This document shows, piece after piece, positions 1-11,396 of a stretch of 64,000 nt of DNA (position 1 is the first letter of the stretch; every line of letters starts with the position of its first letter). Position numbers and translations under genes: made by a program. Origin of the DNA: Adiantum capillus-veneris (taxonomy: Eukaryota; Streptophyta; Polypodiopsida; Polypodiales; Pteridaceae); NCBI GenBank assembly GCA_014529385.2, contig CM043956.1:64176620-64240619 (forward strand), in the 5' to 3' direction. The notes under the pieces are model-generated. The model had not been told where the DNA came from. It saw nothing but the letters and a program-made list of their open reading frames with translations, and ran no database searches.

Positions 1-1691
1 TCTACGGGTAGGACATCTCCCATCTCATAGGCTTGGATGCCTAGCTTGGTGGACAACTCTGCGGATATGAAATTGTGAGTAGACGAGGGTCAAAGAGAAT
101 AAAAGCATCATGTTCTCTTACCTTTCCCCAAGCATGGCATAGAGGAGATCCTTTGTGGCGAGTTTCCTCCTCTTGGATTTCAACCAAGGTAGCTTCTTTT
201 GGGGACAAGCGTGGTACACATGCCCTTGTTCGCTGCACTTGAAATAGCGGTTATCCTTGCGATAACACTCAAGGTCTTCAAGAGAGTTTATTTTTGCCTT
301 TGTAAACTCCCTTCTCTTTAGCTTTGTTGGAATTGCCCTTAGGAGACTTTTGGACATTGTCCTTCCCCTAAGGCTCATTGGAACCCTTGTTTTTCGTGGG
401 CTTAGAAATGTTTTTAGCCCCTATTTGGAAATTGATTCGAGAAGCCACCATAGTATGGTGTATAACTGCTGATATGGTGCGTGGCCTTTGGTAGTTGACA
501 TAGTCCGCCATTTCTTCAGTTAAGCCCGCACAAAATTGTTGCTTTTGCTCTCCAAAATACAACTTTTTGAAGATAGTGGATTTGAGTTGTAGGTCCCAAA
601 ACATTTCTACATATTTGTGAATGGATTCGTAAGGAGAGAGCTTCAAGCTTCGCCTTTCGGTGAGTACTTTGTCTTTGGCATCGGTGGCCAAAAATTGCTT
701 CATAATGGAAGCTCTTAAAGCTTTCTGTGTTCGTGGAGCTTCACCGTTGGCCCATAGGCTACACCACCATTGCCTGGTAGACTTTTGAAAGTGCATAGCT
801 ACATGGCATAGCTTAGACGAGTCCGTGAAGCCCTCATCTCCAAACGCCGCATCAAATTATCGGATAAAGGCCAAGACTTTGTCCGTAGCACCAAAGTTGC
901 CATCGTAGGTAAGGAAAGAGATGCTCTTTTCTCCCTCTTTGAACTTCTTGAGCTTGGATGACCTCTTCCACGCGGTATAGAATTTCTTATGGCCTCTTCT
1001 TTTTTATGGTTCAAAAGTTGCACCATCACTTTCTTCAAAAGATGAAGAATTTGAGGAAGATGGAGAAGAGGGTGACCTCTTTCTCGCCTTTTTCTTGCCT
1101 TGATCTTCTTTGTCTTCACCATCACTTTCATAAGAGGAAGAGGATGAAGAAGATAGACAAGAGGGTGCCCTCTTTCTCACCTTTTTCTTCTCTTGCTTTT
1201 TATCATCCCTCTTTGAATTATGGTGTGGAGAAGTGTGCGATGGTCTTCTCAGTTTTGGGGGTGATGGAGAGCATTTAGCGCCTGCCGTCTTTGTGGAGCC
1301 ATCTCCGTCAAGGTGGCAGGAGATTCACTTCTTTCTTGTTATTTCGGTGGGGGCTCTTGAGTTCTCCTTTGAGAAGGAGATGCGTCATCAAGAAGATAAT
1401 TTCTGAGCCCTTCGTATGGATCCTCTTCTTCTTCCCGAATCGGAGAGAGGCCTCTTTTGGGAGTCTCACAAGGAGGCTTCCTAGGTACTCTCTCATCATG
1501 GTGGGGAGCTTGGAGAATCCCATGAGCACAAAGCTACCGTTGCACTTCATTTTGGAGGGATGGATTGCCATGGCTTGTTGAAGCCTAGAAACAAGATAGT
1601 TAACAAGCATCGAGGCATCATTAGTAGCCTGCTTATTAGCAAAATCAAAGTTATCAACATTGATTTCCCTCTCTTTATTATTGTCAGCCAT
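1..1691 (-). pseudogene. gag (to protease start) of A1, frameshifted
   Basis: The start ATG lies at 1689-1691 and opens MADNNKEREINVDNFDF. The capsid-like core follows in pieces: a Ser/Arg/Lys-rich linker (about 900-1280), the QWW-containing Retrotrans_gag core (about 400-800) and a zinc knuckle region (about 200-260, CFKCxxxGHxxxxC type). The left edge reaches the protease, where the DPG seen in A2 is disrupted by a frameshift (reads LFDPR). Gag would form the particle shell and bind element RNA. Several frame changes and stops show that it is dead. Identity comes from collinearity with the A2 gag at 9661-11251. Confidence 0.75.
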
Positions 1692-2081
1692 TCTAACAAT
1701 TTTTAGGTGTACTTTGGCACTTCTCAAACCCTAGTTGCTACTCCTCTTTACCCCTTTAGAAAAAGCACTCAAGCTACTGTAGCCGTGGCTCGAATACCAT
1801 TAATTGCAAGGAATAGAAGAGAGGGCCTTTCAACACCAAAATAGCACCAGCTCCTGCCAGGATTCTAATAGCTCAATAGTGGTTAACCCGTAGGCAAGCC
1901 CCGTAGGACTCCACTATTAAGACCATAGCTCTCGACGGTGATGCCCCGTTATTTGCACGAAGGCAGGCGCACTGCAAGGCTGAAAAATCCCTATTCTACT
2001 TACTCAAATGCAATTAATAGTACCAATCATTTATAGCTAGCTTGGGGACCTCCCTTCTTGAGCAAGAAAAGAGAAACCTTG

Positions 2082-2095
2082 TGCTCTGATACCAA
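2082..2095 (-). other. Primer binding site of A1 (initiator Met tRNA type)
   Basis: On the minus strand the bases directly after the 5' LTR read TTGGTATCAGAGCA. The TGGTATCAGAGC core is the usual plant initiator-methionine tRNA complement. It fixes the LTR edge at 2096. The sister copy A2 has lost this site. Confidence 0.85.
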
Positions 2096-3730
2096 TGTAA
2101 CATTTCATGGCCTAGTAACTTGTGTATAGCGGAAAATAGCATGAACATAGTGAGCCTTTTATTAGAATAGATTCCTAATGAGAATAACAAGAGTGCTTGG
2201 GTGGAAAGAGCAAAAAAAAGTATAATACCTGGTTAGATAGAATGAACAATACTTCAAAAGAGAGAGAAATTAAGCTATTGACAACAGTTGAGGACCGAAT
2301 TTACATGGAGACGATCCCCCCTCCAAAAGAGAGACATTTTACAATACAATTCTTTGCATTCCTTCAATACTAGCTAGTGCAATGAAGATGGAAACTTCAA
2401 GAACTAAGCAAAACACTTATTAAACACAACATCAAGAGAGACATTTTACAATACAATTCTTTGTGTTCCTTCAATACTAGCTAGTGCAATGAAGATGGAA
2501 ACTTCAAGCACTAAGCAAAAAACTTATTAAACACAACATCAATTCCCTCACGGTCTCAGACCCAAGACCTCACACACCTTTGAAGATGGTGAGAGCTAGC
2601 GGCGTATGAGAGTAGATTGAGAGGAAGAAGGAGTAGTCTTACAGAAAAGATGTATATCTCCTCACATAATCACTTATATTAGCATATCTTAGCTTAGTAA
2701 TTAGCATGGTAGAGGAGATGAGCATGCATTGAAGCTTGGCTCTTGGTTGGATTTGCATCACAAAGCCAAGAGTTGTTGGTGTAGGCCTCCCTTCTCACAA
2801 GCTTGGAGCCATTAAAGCTTGAGAAGGGTCTTACTCCACAAATGGACTAGTGTGAGTGTGTATGCAACAATGCCTTGAGAAAATTAGTCCCCTCTCTCTC
2901 TTGGTCGACCCCTCTTGCTATTTGCTCATGCTCACACCCTATTGGGCCTCCCCAGGCTTAGCCAATGGAATTTCAAGAGCATAAGTGATAGCCTTCTGAC
3001 ATGTGTCCCCCTTTCCCCTTTTGTGAGAGATTTAGTTAATTAATTAATGCAACTAAACCCTCATTGGACCCCTTTGTCTCCTGGCCAATAGGAATCAGGC
3101 AAGGCATTGGGCTGCTGAATGCTCATTGGACCCCTTGGAGACTATCCAATAGTCTTCTAGAGAGCTTAATTCTTATTGGTTCTTTTATTAAGTGTTTCTA
3201 AATTAATTAAACTAGATTTACTCTAGCCTAATTCTCATTGGTCCACCTCTATGGCCATCCAATAGGATTTGATCTTGTGGGCATCTGGGCTAGGGAGCTG
3301 ACATGTATCTCTCATTCCCTTTGTGTAGAGGAGCTTGTGAGTATGTGTTTGTGTTTCTCTCTCATCTCCTACTTCTAGGGCTTGCCCCCTCCTATGTAGG
3401 GATGCATGAAGACTTTTTTCGTACACACATAAAGCATCCAATTTCCCTAGTGATGACCTTTGGACACAACATTTGAATTTTGGAACCTTAGCATTTTGGA
3501 AGTCTTAATGGGCTGAACCTTAGGGTCTTTTAAGCCCATTGTTGCACCTTGGTCTTTTGTAGATGGCCCCCCCTTTGGATCCCTATTTTCCTCCTTTGGA
3601 TCCCTACAGTGGCTGATCTGCGAGCTTAACCAATATTCTAGCTTTTTCTCCCCTGGCACTTCTCCATAATAAATGATCGGTTTAACATGAGAAAAGCATT
3701 TAGGAGAATTAGATATTAGTCAATATGACA
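2096..3730 (-). repeat. 5' LTR of A1 (1635 bp)
   Basis: On the minus strand the LTR runs TGTCATATTGAC...AATGTTACA. It aligns along its length with 4354-5913 and 11397-13000. It lies directly beside the primer binding site. The right flank begins CCTCA in host repeat DNA. Confidence 0.85.
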
Positions 3731-4353
3731 CCTCACTAGTCCAATTTCTTGTTCAGGATTTCAAGAAACTTACATGAATCGCGATCCATGTTGGGAAGAC
3801 AAATTGTCTTTTCTTTGTACCATTAGGATCAACATGTTTACTCGATGCAATGGTATCAAAAGTTTTGGATTTGAACTAGTTTTTGTCAGCCAAAAGTGAA
3901 TTCTCAAGTATATTCTGATGATTTTTGACAATCTTTTTTTTTGCCTTTTTCAGTACTTTAGTAAATTTTTTTGCCAATGGCTCTTTTGGAAAAAAGTGTT
4001 TCAAGTTTTATTTGTTACCCACTTGTCAATTTTCAGCACAGGATCATGATGAGGTACATGGATCGCGATCCATGTTTGACCTCATTTAGACATGAAACTT
4101 GGTCAAATTATAGTCCTTGTTATGGTGACACTCTTCCCCAAATCCTTTTGAATTTGAATCACTTTTGCCCAACCAAAAGAAACATTTTGTGTCTGCTTTG
4201 TAGTTTTTGGCTATTTGACAAAATTTTGGTGTTTTGATCAACTTTTTTTACTTTTTTGTTGTGGTCCCTTTTGCCAAGGTTGTTCCACTAGTTATCAGGA
4301 ATGTATTGGTCTAATAATAGTCCCAAATGTCAAATAGGTACATGGATTGCGAT
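3731..4353. repeat. ~280-bp host tandem repeat with 20-bp palindromes, left block
   Basis: Non-coding A/T-rich DNA between two family A elements. It contains the palindrome ACATGGATCGCGATCCATGT at 4056-4075, a one-base variant at 3772-3791 and the left half of a third at 4340-4353, cut by insertion of A2. Spacing is 284 and 284 bp. Between palindromes the units are diverged but keep similar T-rich stretches. In the middle unit the palindrome extends outward, with TGAGGT on one side and ACCTCA on the other. No gene was seen here. Confidence 0.7.
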
Positions 4354-5913
4354 TGTAACATTTAATGGCCAAGTAACTTGTGTGTAGTGAAAAATAGCAT
4401 AAACATAGTGAGCATTTCATTAGAATAGATTCCTAATGAGCATAGCAAGAGTGCTGGATGGAGAGAGCAACAAAAAGCATAACACCTAGTTAGATAGGCA
4501 TGAACAATACTTCAAAAGAGAGATAAATTAAGCTATTGACAACAATTGAGGACCGGATTTGCATGGAGCCGGTCCCCCCTCCAAAAGGCTTTGTATTATA
4601 GGTTTTCCCCATCAATGGAGACATTTTACAATACAATACTTTGTGTTCCTTCAATAACTTGCTGGTGCAATGAAGATGGGAGCTTCAAGCACCATGCACA
4701 CACTTATAAAACACAACATCAATTCCCTCACGGTCTCATACCCAAGACCTCACACACCTTCGAAGATGGTGAGAGCTAGCGGGATATGAGAGTAGAGGAA
4801 GAAGAAGTATTCTTACGAGAAATAAGTATATCTCCTCACATAATCACTCATAAAAGCTTAGTATAGCTTAGTAATTAACATGGTAGAGGAGATGAGCATG
4901 CATTGAAGCTTGGCTCTTGGTTGGATTTGCATCACAAAGCCAAGAGTTGTTGGTGTAGGCCTCCCTTCTCACAAGCTTGGAGTAGATGATGAGCTTTTCA
5001 TTAAAGCTGAGAAGGAGAGAGAGTCTTCTTTGCTTCACACATGAGATTGTGTGAGTGTGTAAATGATAATGCCTTGCCAAAATCAGCCCCCTCTCTCTCT
5101 TGGTCGACCCCTCTTGCATTTTACTCATGCTGGTACCCATTGGACCCTGCAAAGCTTAGCCAATGATAATCAAGAAGCATAAGTGATAGCCTTGTGACAT
5201 GTGTCCCCCTTTCCCCTTTTTCAAGAGCTTTAGGTAATTAAATAATGCAATTAAACTCTCATTGGACCCCTTAGTCTTCTGGCCAATAGGAATGAGGCAA
5301 GCCATTGGGCTGTTGAATCCTCATTGGACCCCTTGGGAGACTGTCCAATAGTCTTCTAGAGAGCTTAATTTTTATTGGTTATTTTATTAAGTGTTTTAGA
5401 ATTAAACTAAATGTACTGTAGCCTAATTCTCATTGGTCCACCTCTATGGCCATCCAATAGGAATTGAACGCATCTTGGGGGCAACTGGCCGAGGGAGCTG
5501 ACATGTGTTCCTATTCCCTTTGTGTAAAGGGAGATGTGTGTGTGTGTGTGTTTTTTTTCTCTCTCATCCCCTACTAAAAGGGCTCGCCCCCTCCTATCTA
5601 GGGATGTGGGAAGACTTTTGAGTCTCCCCACAAGCATCCAATTTTGCCCTAGGTTTTGACCATTGGATCTAACCTTTGAATTTTGGAACCTTAGCATTTT
5701 AGAAGTCCTAATGGGCTGAACCTTAGGGTCTTTGAAGACCATTGTTTGCATGTTGCTCTTTTGCAGATGGCCCCTCCTTTGGATCCCTACTATGGCCGGT
5801 CTGTCAGCTGAACCAATATTCTAGCTTTTTCTCCCTTGGGACTTCCCCATATTAAATGATCAGTTTAACATGAGAAAATCATTTAGGAGAATTAGATATT
5901 AGTTATTATGACA
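4354..5913 (-). repeat. 3' LTR of A2 (1560 bp)
   Basis: Plus-strand edges are TGTAACATT (4354) and TTATGACA (5913), so the LTR starts TGTCATAATAAC on the minus strand. It matches 11397-13000 and 2096-3730. A polypurine tract adjoins it on the internal side. Confidence 0.9.
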
Positions 5914-5950
5914 TTACCTCTCTCTTGAATCATAGTCGTCCTCGACTATG
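5914..5950 (-). promoter_or_regulatory. Polypurine tract and adjoining hairpin of A2
   Basis: On the minus strand the hairpin CATAGTCGAGGACGACTATG (5931-5950; 8-bp stem, AGGA loop) is followed by ATTCAAGAGAGAGGTAA, which abuts the 3' LTR. The purine run is the expected primer for plus-strand DNA synthesis. The hairpin position and AGGN loop recur in families C (45054-45071) and E (51974-51989). From 5951 to 6259 lies non-coding 3' sequence with nothing else recognised. Confidence 0.7.
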
Positions 5951-6259
5951 GGGTAGAAAAGATAAAGCCTTTTCATTAGTGTTTTTTTCTAGCGGGTAGA
6001 GGATCCCTATCTTACCCTACGACATCGTTCCAGAATGAATGACTAATCTATGTGGCGCTTGAGAGCCTAAGCTGCAGCAAGCATATCTGCGCATTAGTCC
6101 TATCAATCTTCCATAGTAGAATGACAAGCTCTTCTTGGTGTTTGGGAGACGTCGTCTCCGCAAATAAGCATGCATACTTCTTAACATTTGTGCACAACAA
6201 AGGAAAAAAGAGTCTTATAAGACAAAAGCTTTGTTCATTTTAAACATTTGTACATTTGC

Positions 6260-8328
6260 TTACTCGAGGGAAGCATTGTAAGCATTGACAAGGTTTATGT
6301 TATGCATCCATCTAGGATCTTCAAAAGAATAGTTCTTAAACTTAATAAGATACCGTCGGATAATCTTACCGTCTCTCAATACCTTGTCTTCATGTTGGAG
6401 AATGGACTCGGACTGCAACGCCTCTTCGTGGTCCTCAATCTTCAGTGGGTCTTCAATAGTTGGTTCTTGAGGTGGCTCTCCTTTGTAAGGCTTTAGTAGG
6501 CTCACATGGAAAGCATTGTGTATGAGCCAATGACTGGGCAACTTAAGTTGATAGGCCATCTCATTGATTGGTCTAAGAATCTGGAAGGGACCATAGTACC
6601 TTTTTGCTAACTTAGCATAGTACTTTTGGTGTCCAGTAGGATTCTTTCCTGTCGTGTGCCTTAATCGAGCCTTGGGACATTTAAGCAAGACCCAATCATT
6701 TTCTTTAAAGGCTTGGGCTCTTCTGTGCTTATCAGCAGCAGCCTTTTGCCTTTGTTGTGAGATAGAAATAGCATCCTTAATCTTTTGGAAAGATTCTTGT
6801 AGGTCTCGGCTATACTCATCTACAGGGAAGATCTTCCTGTGTACCTTAAGTAGCAGGGGACTTTTTCACCTTCCCTCAATTACCTTGAAAGGTGATTTTT
6901 CCATTGAGGTATGTACAATATTATTGTAGGCATACTCCACCAAGGGTCAGTACTTCTCCCATTAGGACCTTTGATCTACTTCCATTACGTAGGATTTTAG
7001 TAGATCAAGAATTGTTAGGTTAGCTATTTCACTTTGGCCATCCATTTGCGGGTGATAGGCCGAAGAGCAGTTTAGCCTTGTCCCTAAATTCTCAAAGAGA
7101 CCCTTCCAGACATTAATGGTCATTCTAGGATCTCTATCAGACACTATGGACATCGGAAAGCCATGGTACTTGAAGATTTTTGATATGAAGAGGGTTGCCA
7201 TTTGATAGTCTTTTTGACAGGTAGTATAAAATGATCTTGTTTGGTGAACCTGTCTACTATTGGCCATATTCCCGTATTCCAATGGATAGACTTGGGCAAT
7301 CCAAAGATAAAATCCATGGATATGCTCTCCCATGGGGAATTAGGGATTGGCAAAGGTTGAAGCAATCCAGGTTGCTTCCCTCTATCAAACTTCGTCTTTT
7401 GGCATACCAAACATTTAGAAACATACAATTGTATGTTTGCTTTCATGGCAGGCCAATAGAAATATGTTTCTATCTCTTTTAGGGTACACTGAATCCCTCT
7501 ATGCCCTGCATAAGGAGGAGCATGGGATTCATACATTACTTTCTCACGTAGTGAGTTAGTAACGGATAGTCTATTGCCATAGAGAAGATAACCATCTTGT
7601 AAAGTAAATGGTTCCTCTTTCTTCCCTAATGCAAGGGCTGAAATCACATCTCTAAAATCGGGATCAATAGTATACTCATCTATCATCTTCCCTAATGCAA
7701 GGGCTGAAATCACATCTCTAAAATCGGGATCAATAGTATACTCATCTATCATAGAAGATAGATCATTGTAAGTTGCTATGGAAACCGCATTCACTCTCGA
7801 CCATCTTGAGAGTGCATCGACTACTTGATTATGCTTGCTAGCGATGTGAAGAATATGAAAATGACATTGCAAAAGGAAAATTTTCCACCTCATTTGTTTA
7901 TCGGAGAGCCTGGTCTGCGTCATGAAGTACTTAAGGCTTTGGTGATCCGTCCACAGAATGAAAGGAGTTCCCAGTAAATAGTGCTTCCACAAGTCTAAGG
8001 CATGTAGAACTGCGAGTAGTTCCTTTTCATATATACCTAGAGCTTGCTCAGCAGGGTCGAGCCTTTGACTTTCATAGGCTATGGCGTGCCCTTCTTGAAG
8101 CAAAACAGCTTCAAGGAAATCGCCACAAGCATCACATTGGGTCTCAAATGGCTTTGAGAGATCCAACAGTGTAAGCACAGGTTGAGAGATAAGCTTTTCT
8201 TTAAGCTTTTCAAAAGCATTGTTCTCCTTGGCAAACCATGTATACCTAACGTTTTTCTTTGTTAGGTCATGTAATGGTTCCACAATTTGTGAGAACTTTT
8301 CTATGAAGCGTCTATAGTATACACACAT
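6260..8328 (-). pseudogene. RNase H, integrase and chromodomain of A2
   Basis: The 7144-8328 frame opens with the end of RT (YYRRFIEKFSQIVEPLHDL), then RNase H (TQCDACG, YEKELLAVLHAL, TDHQSLKYF, DALSR). The integrase zinc region (HAPPYAGHRG, then CLVCQ) and the first catalytic Asp in SMDFIFGLP follow. After a frame change near 7210-7330 the core continues with SDRDPRM and QMDGQSEIAN (6962-7333). A separate frame (6260-6688) carries the C-terminal domain and a chromodomain ending IRRYLIKFKNYSFEDPRWM. Integrase would insert the DNA copy, and chromodomains can steer it to modified chromatin. Frame breaks and a 66-bp internal duplication mark it as a relic. Confidence 0.85.
7621..7752 (-). repeat. 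66-bp in-frame tandem duplication in A2 pol
   Basis: Two adjacent copies, 7621-7686 and 7687-7752, appear identical by eye. Being 66 bp the duplication keeps the frame and repeats a 22-residue segment containing IDEYTIDPDF in the RNase H to integrase linker. Confidence 0.92.
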
Positions 8329-9183
8329 ACCTATAAAGCTTCTTAGTTCATGAAGATTCCATGGATTAGGCCATCCTTTTATTCCTCTAGCTTTGATGAA
8401 TCCATTTGGATGCCATCTTCAGAGATAATGTGACCTAAATACTGAATCTCTTGTAAGAAAAACTCACTTTTCTTTTGATTAATATAAAGTTTAAATTCTC
8501 TCATAGACTTGAAATATTACATGGAGGTGTTGCTTGTGTTCGTCTAGTGAATTAGAGTAGATGAAGATATCACCAAAGAACACTCAAGTAAAGGTTCAGT
8601 GAGGCGTGAATAGCTTCTCTATCAAGCGATTAAATGTGGCTGGTGCATTGGTCAAGCCAAAAGGCATGACAATATGTTCGTAAAGGCCAAACGTAGCGCG
8701 AAATACGATCTTTACAATGTCTTGATCAACTATCCTTATTTGATGGTAGCTACTTTTTAGGTCAATCCTACTAAAGTAGGTCGACCCTTACAGCTTATCA
8801 AATAGGTCTTCTACCCGTTGAACGGGAAACCTATTTTTGATAGTGAACCTATTTAGTGCTCTATAGTCGACACACATACGATATGTGCCGTCTTTCTTTT
8901 CCACTAATAATACGGGTGAACAAAATGGAGATGAGCTAAACCTAACCATGCCCTTCTCAACTAACTCATGCACTTGCCGCATAATCTCCTTTTGTTGAGC
9001 TTGAGAAACTCTATAAGGAGGTTTATTAGGCGGTGAACTTCCTAGAAGAAGTTCAATTGCATGGTCATCATTGCCTCGTTTACGAAGTAGTTCACAAGGG
9101 ATGTTATCAATAAAAACATCTTGAAATCCCTTGAGGAAATTGGATAACTCTAATTACTTGTGATTATTTATGTTTTCTTTTGC
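8329..9183 (-). pseudogene. Reverse transcriptase of A2, broken
   Basis: The N-terminal RT motifs are clear at 8788-8982 ([26 protein letters not shown]). The next part reads RIDLKSSYHQIRI and VMPFGLTNAPATFNRL in other frames. The catalytic box is FFGDIFIYS, with the first of the two Asp codons changed to Gly (8569-8574), where chromovirus RTs have FxDD. Stops follow before the thumb. RT would copy the element RNA into DNA. The missing Asp alone should abolish activity. Confidence 0.85.
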
Positions 9184-9660
9184 TCAAGTATTAGGTTTAT
9201 TTTGAGAATCTTTAACAAAAATCATGTACACGGAAATAGAGCTCTTTATTGACTTATTGAAAGCTTGCGTATGTACAATGGGGATGTTGTTACCCAACTC
9301 CTGAACATCTATGTACATATCTTTTTCCAGGAACCTAAAGTAGATTTGCCTTTCAAGAAATTTAACATTGGCAACCATGCGATAAAACCATGGAGCCCCT
9401 AGGATTACATCCTCATGCTTGAGAGGAGAGATAAAGAAGTCCTCTTTGTCCACATAGCTTTGGACATGGAGCCTCAATTTCCCAATTAATGGAGTGACTG
9501 AAGCTTCTTGCCCCTTGAAAGCACCATCGGCGAGTAGGACATCTCCCATCTCATAGGCTTGGATGCCTAGCTTGGTGGCCAACTCTATGGATATGAAATT
9601 GTGAGTAGAACCAGGGTCAAAGAGAATAAAAGCATCATGTTATCTTACCTTTCCCCAAGC
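9184..9660 (-). pseudogene. Aspartic protease of A2
   Basis: The frame 9184-9582, extended upstream to about 9640, shows ILFDPGSTHNFIS followed by ELATKLGI, a flap-like stretch (PLIGKLRLHVQSY) and the second strand motif HEDVILGAPWF. This is the retropepsin that would cut Gag-Pol. The active site reads D-P-G rather than D-S/T-G. A stop follows CHAWGKVR just upstream. Confidence 0.8.
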
Positions 9661-11251
9661 ATGGCATAGAGGAGATCCTTTGTGGTGAGCTTCGTCTTCT
9701 TGGATTTCGACCAAGATAGCTCTAGGAGGCTCATTTCGTGAATTCTTGTGGGGGCAAGCACGATAAGCATGCCCTTGCTCCCCACACTTGAAACAATGGT
9801 TATATTTATGATAACGCTCAAGCTCTTAAGGAGAGCGTTTATTTTTGCCTTTATAAACTCCCTTCCCCTTAGCTTTGTTGTTGTTGGCATTGCTTTTAGG
9901 AGACTTTTGGACATTGTCCTTCCCCTTAGGCTCATTGTTATGGTCCTTGTTCTCCGTGGGCTTAAGATTTCTCTTAGCCCCTTGTTGGAAATTGATTTGT
10001 GAAGCCACCATGGTATGGTGTATGACCGCAGATATGGTGCGTGGCCTTTAAGAGTTGACATACTCCGCCATATCTTCAGTTAGATCCGCACAAAATTGTT
10101 GTTTTTGCTCTCCAAAATCCATCTCTTTGAAGACAGTGGCTTTGAGATGTAAGTCCCAAAACTTGTTTATACATTTGTGAATATATTCGTAGGGAGAGAG
10201 CTTCAAGCTTCGCCATTTGGTGAGTACTTTGTCTTTGGCATCGGTAGCCAAAAACTACTTCATGATGGAAGATCTTAAAGCTTTCCATGTTCGTGGGGCT
10301 TCACCGTTTTCCCGTAGGCTAGACCACCATTGCCTAGAAGAATTTTGAAAATGCATAGCTACATGGCGTAGCTTATAGGACTCCGTAAATCCCTCATCTC
10401 CAAACGCCGCATCGAATTGTTGAATGAAGGCCAAGACTTTGCCCGTAGCACCAAAGGTGCCATTGTAGGTAAGGAAGAGATGCTCTTTCCTTCCTTTTTG
10501 AACTTCTTGAGCTTGGACAATCTCTTCCACGCGGCATAGGATTTCCTATGGCCTCTTCTTTTCGGTGGTTCGAAAGTTGCACCATCACTTTCTTCAGAGG
10601 AGAAAGAATTTGCGGAGGATAGAGAAGAGGGTGACCTCTTTCTCACCCTTTTCTTCCCTTGTTCCTCCTTGTCTGCACCATCACTTTCTTCATAAGAGGA
10701 AGAGGATGAAGAAGATGGAGAAGAGGGTGACCTCTTTCTCGCCTTTTTCTTCTCTTGTTTTTTATCATCCCTCTTTGAACTATGGTGTGGAGAGGTGTGC
10801 GATGGTCTTCTCCGTTTAGGAGGTGATGGAGAGCATTTTGTCTGCCGTCTTCGTGGAGCCATCTCCAATGAGGTGGCAAGAGACTCACTTATTCTCATTC
10901 TTTTGGTGGGGGCTCTTGAGTTCTCCTTTGGGAAGGAGATGCGTCGTCAAGTAGTAGATTTTTGAGCCCTTCGTATGGATCCTCTTCTTCTTCCCAAATC
11001 GAAGAGAGGCCTCTTTTGGAAGTCTCACAAGAAAGCTTCCTAGGTACTCTCTCTTCTTGGTGGGGAGTTTGGAGAATCCCATGAGCACGAAGCTACCGTT
11101 GCACTTCACTTTGGAGGGATGGATTGCCCATGGCTTGTTGAAGTCTAGAAACAAGGTAGTTAACAAGCATAGGGGCATCATTAGTAGCCTGCTCATTAGA
11201 AAAAGCAAAGCTATCAACATTAATTTCACTCTCTTTACTATTGTCGGCCAT
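9661..11251 (-). pseudogene. gag of A2, frameshifted
   Basis: The ATG at 11249-11251 (MADNSKESEINVDSFAF) is soon lost to a frameshift. The next long frame (10359-10898) holds a basic, Ser-rich linker with SPSSPSSSSSSSYEESDG-type repeats. The capsid core continues at 10255-10530 (AFIQQFDAAFGDEGFTESYK, QWWSSL) and 10048-10251. A zinc knuckle CFKCGEQGHAYRACP lies near 9760-9810. Gag normally packages element RNA. At least four frame changes or stops are visible. The family is identified by the capsid core and the CCHC knuckle. Confidence 0.8.
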
Positions 11252-11396
11252 TCTAACAACTTTTAGGTGTACTTTGGCACTTCAAACCCTAGTTGCTACT
11301 CCACTTTACCCCTTTAGAAAAGCACTCAATCTCCTATACGCGTGGCTTGAATATCATTAATTGCAAGAAATAGAATAGAGGGTCTTTCAACACCAA

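Larger units (their letters stand above)
1..3730 (-). mobile_element. Ty3/gypsy element A1, 5' half (window edge)
   Basis: Minus-strand LTR retrotransposon entering from the left edge. Reading leftward from 3730 it shows a 5' LTR (2096-3730), a primer binding site (2082-2095), a leader and gag up to the protease start. The sequence at position 1 matches about 9536 of the complete copy A2 (4354-13000), so only the 5' third is in view. Its right flank (from 3731) is the same ~280-bp host repeat that A2 sits in. The left end and target duplication cannot be checked. Frameshifts make it a defective copy. Confidence 0.85.

Noticed and set aside
10565-10819. Plus-strand frame over the A2 gag (also 958-1278)
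   Set aside because: It is the opposite-strand shadow of the Ser/Arg-rich gag linker.
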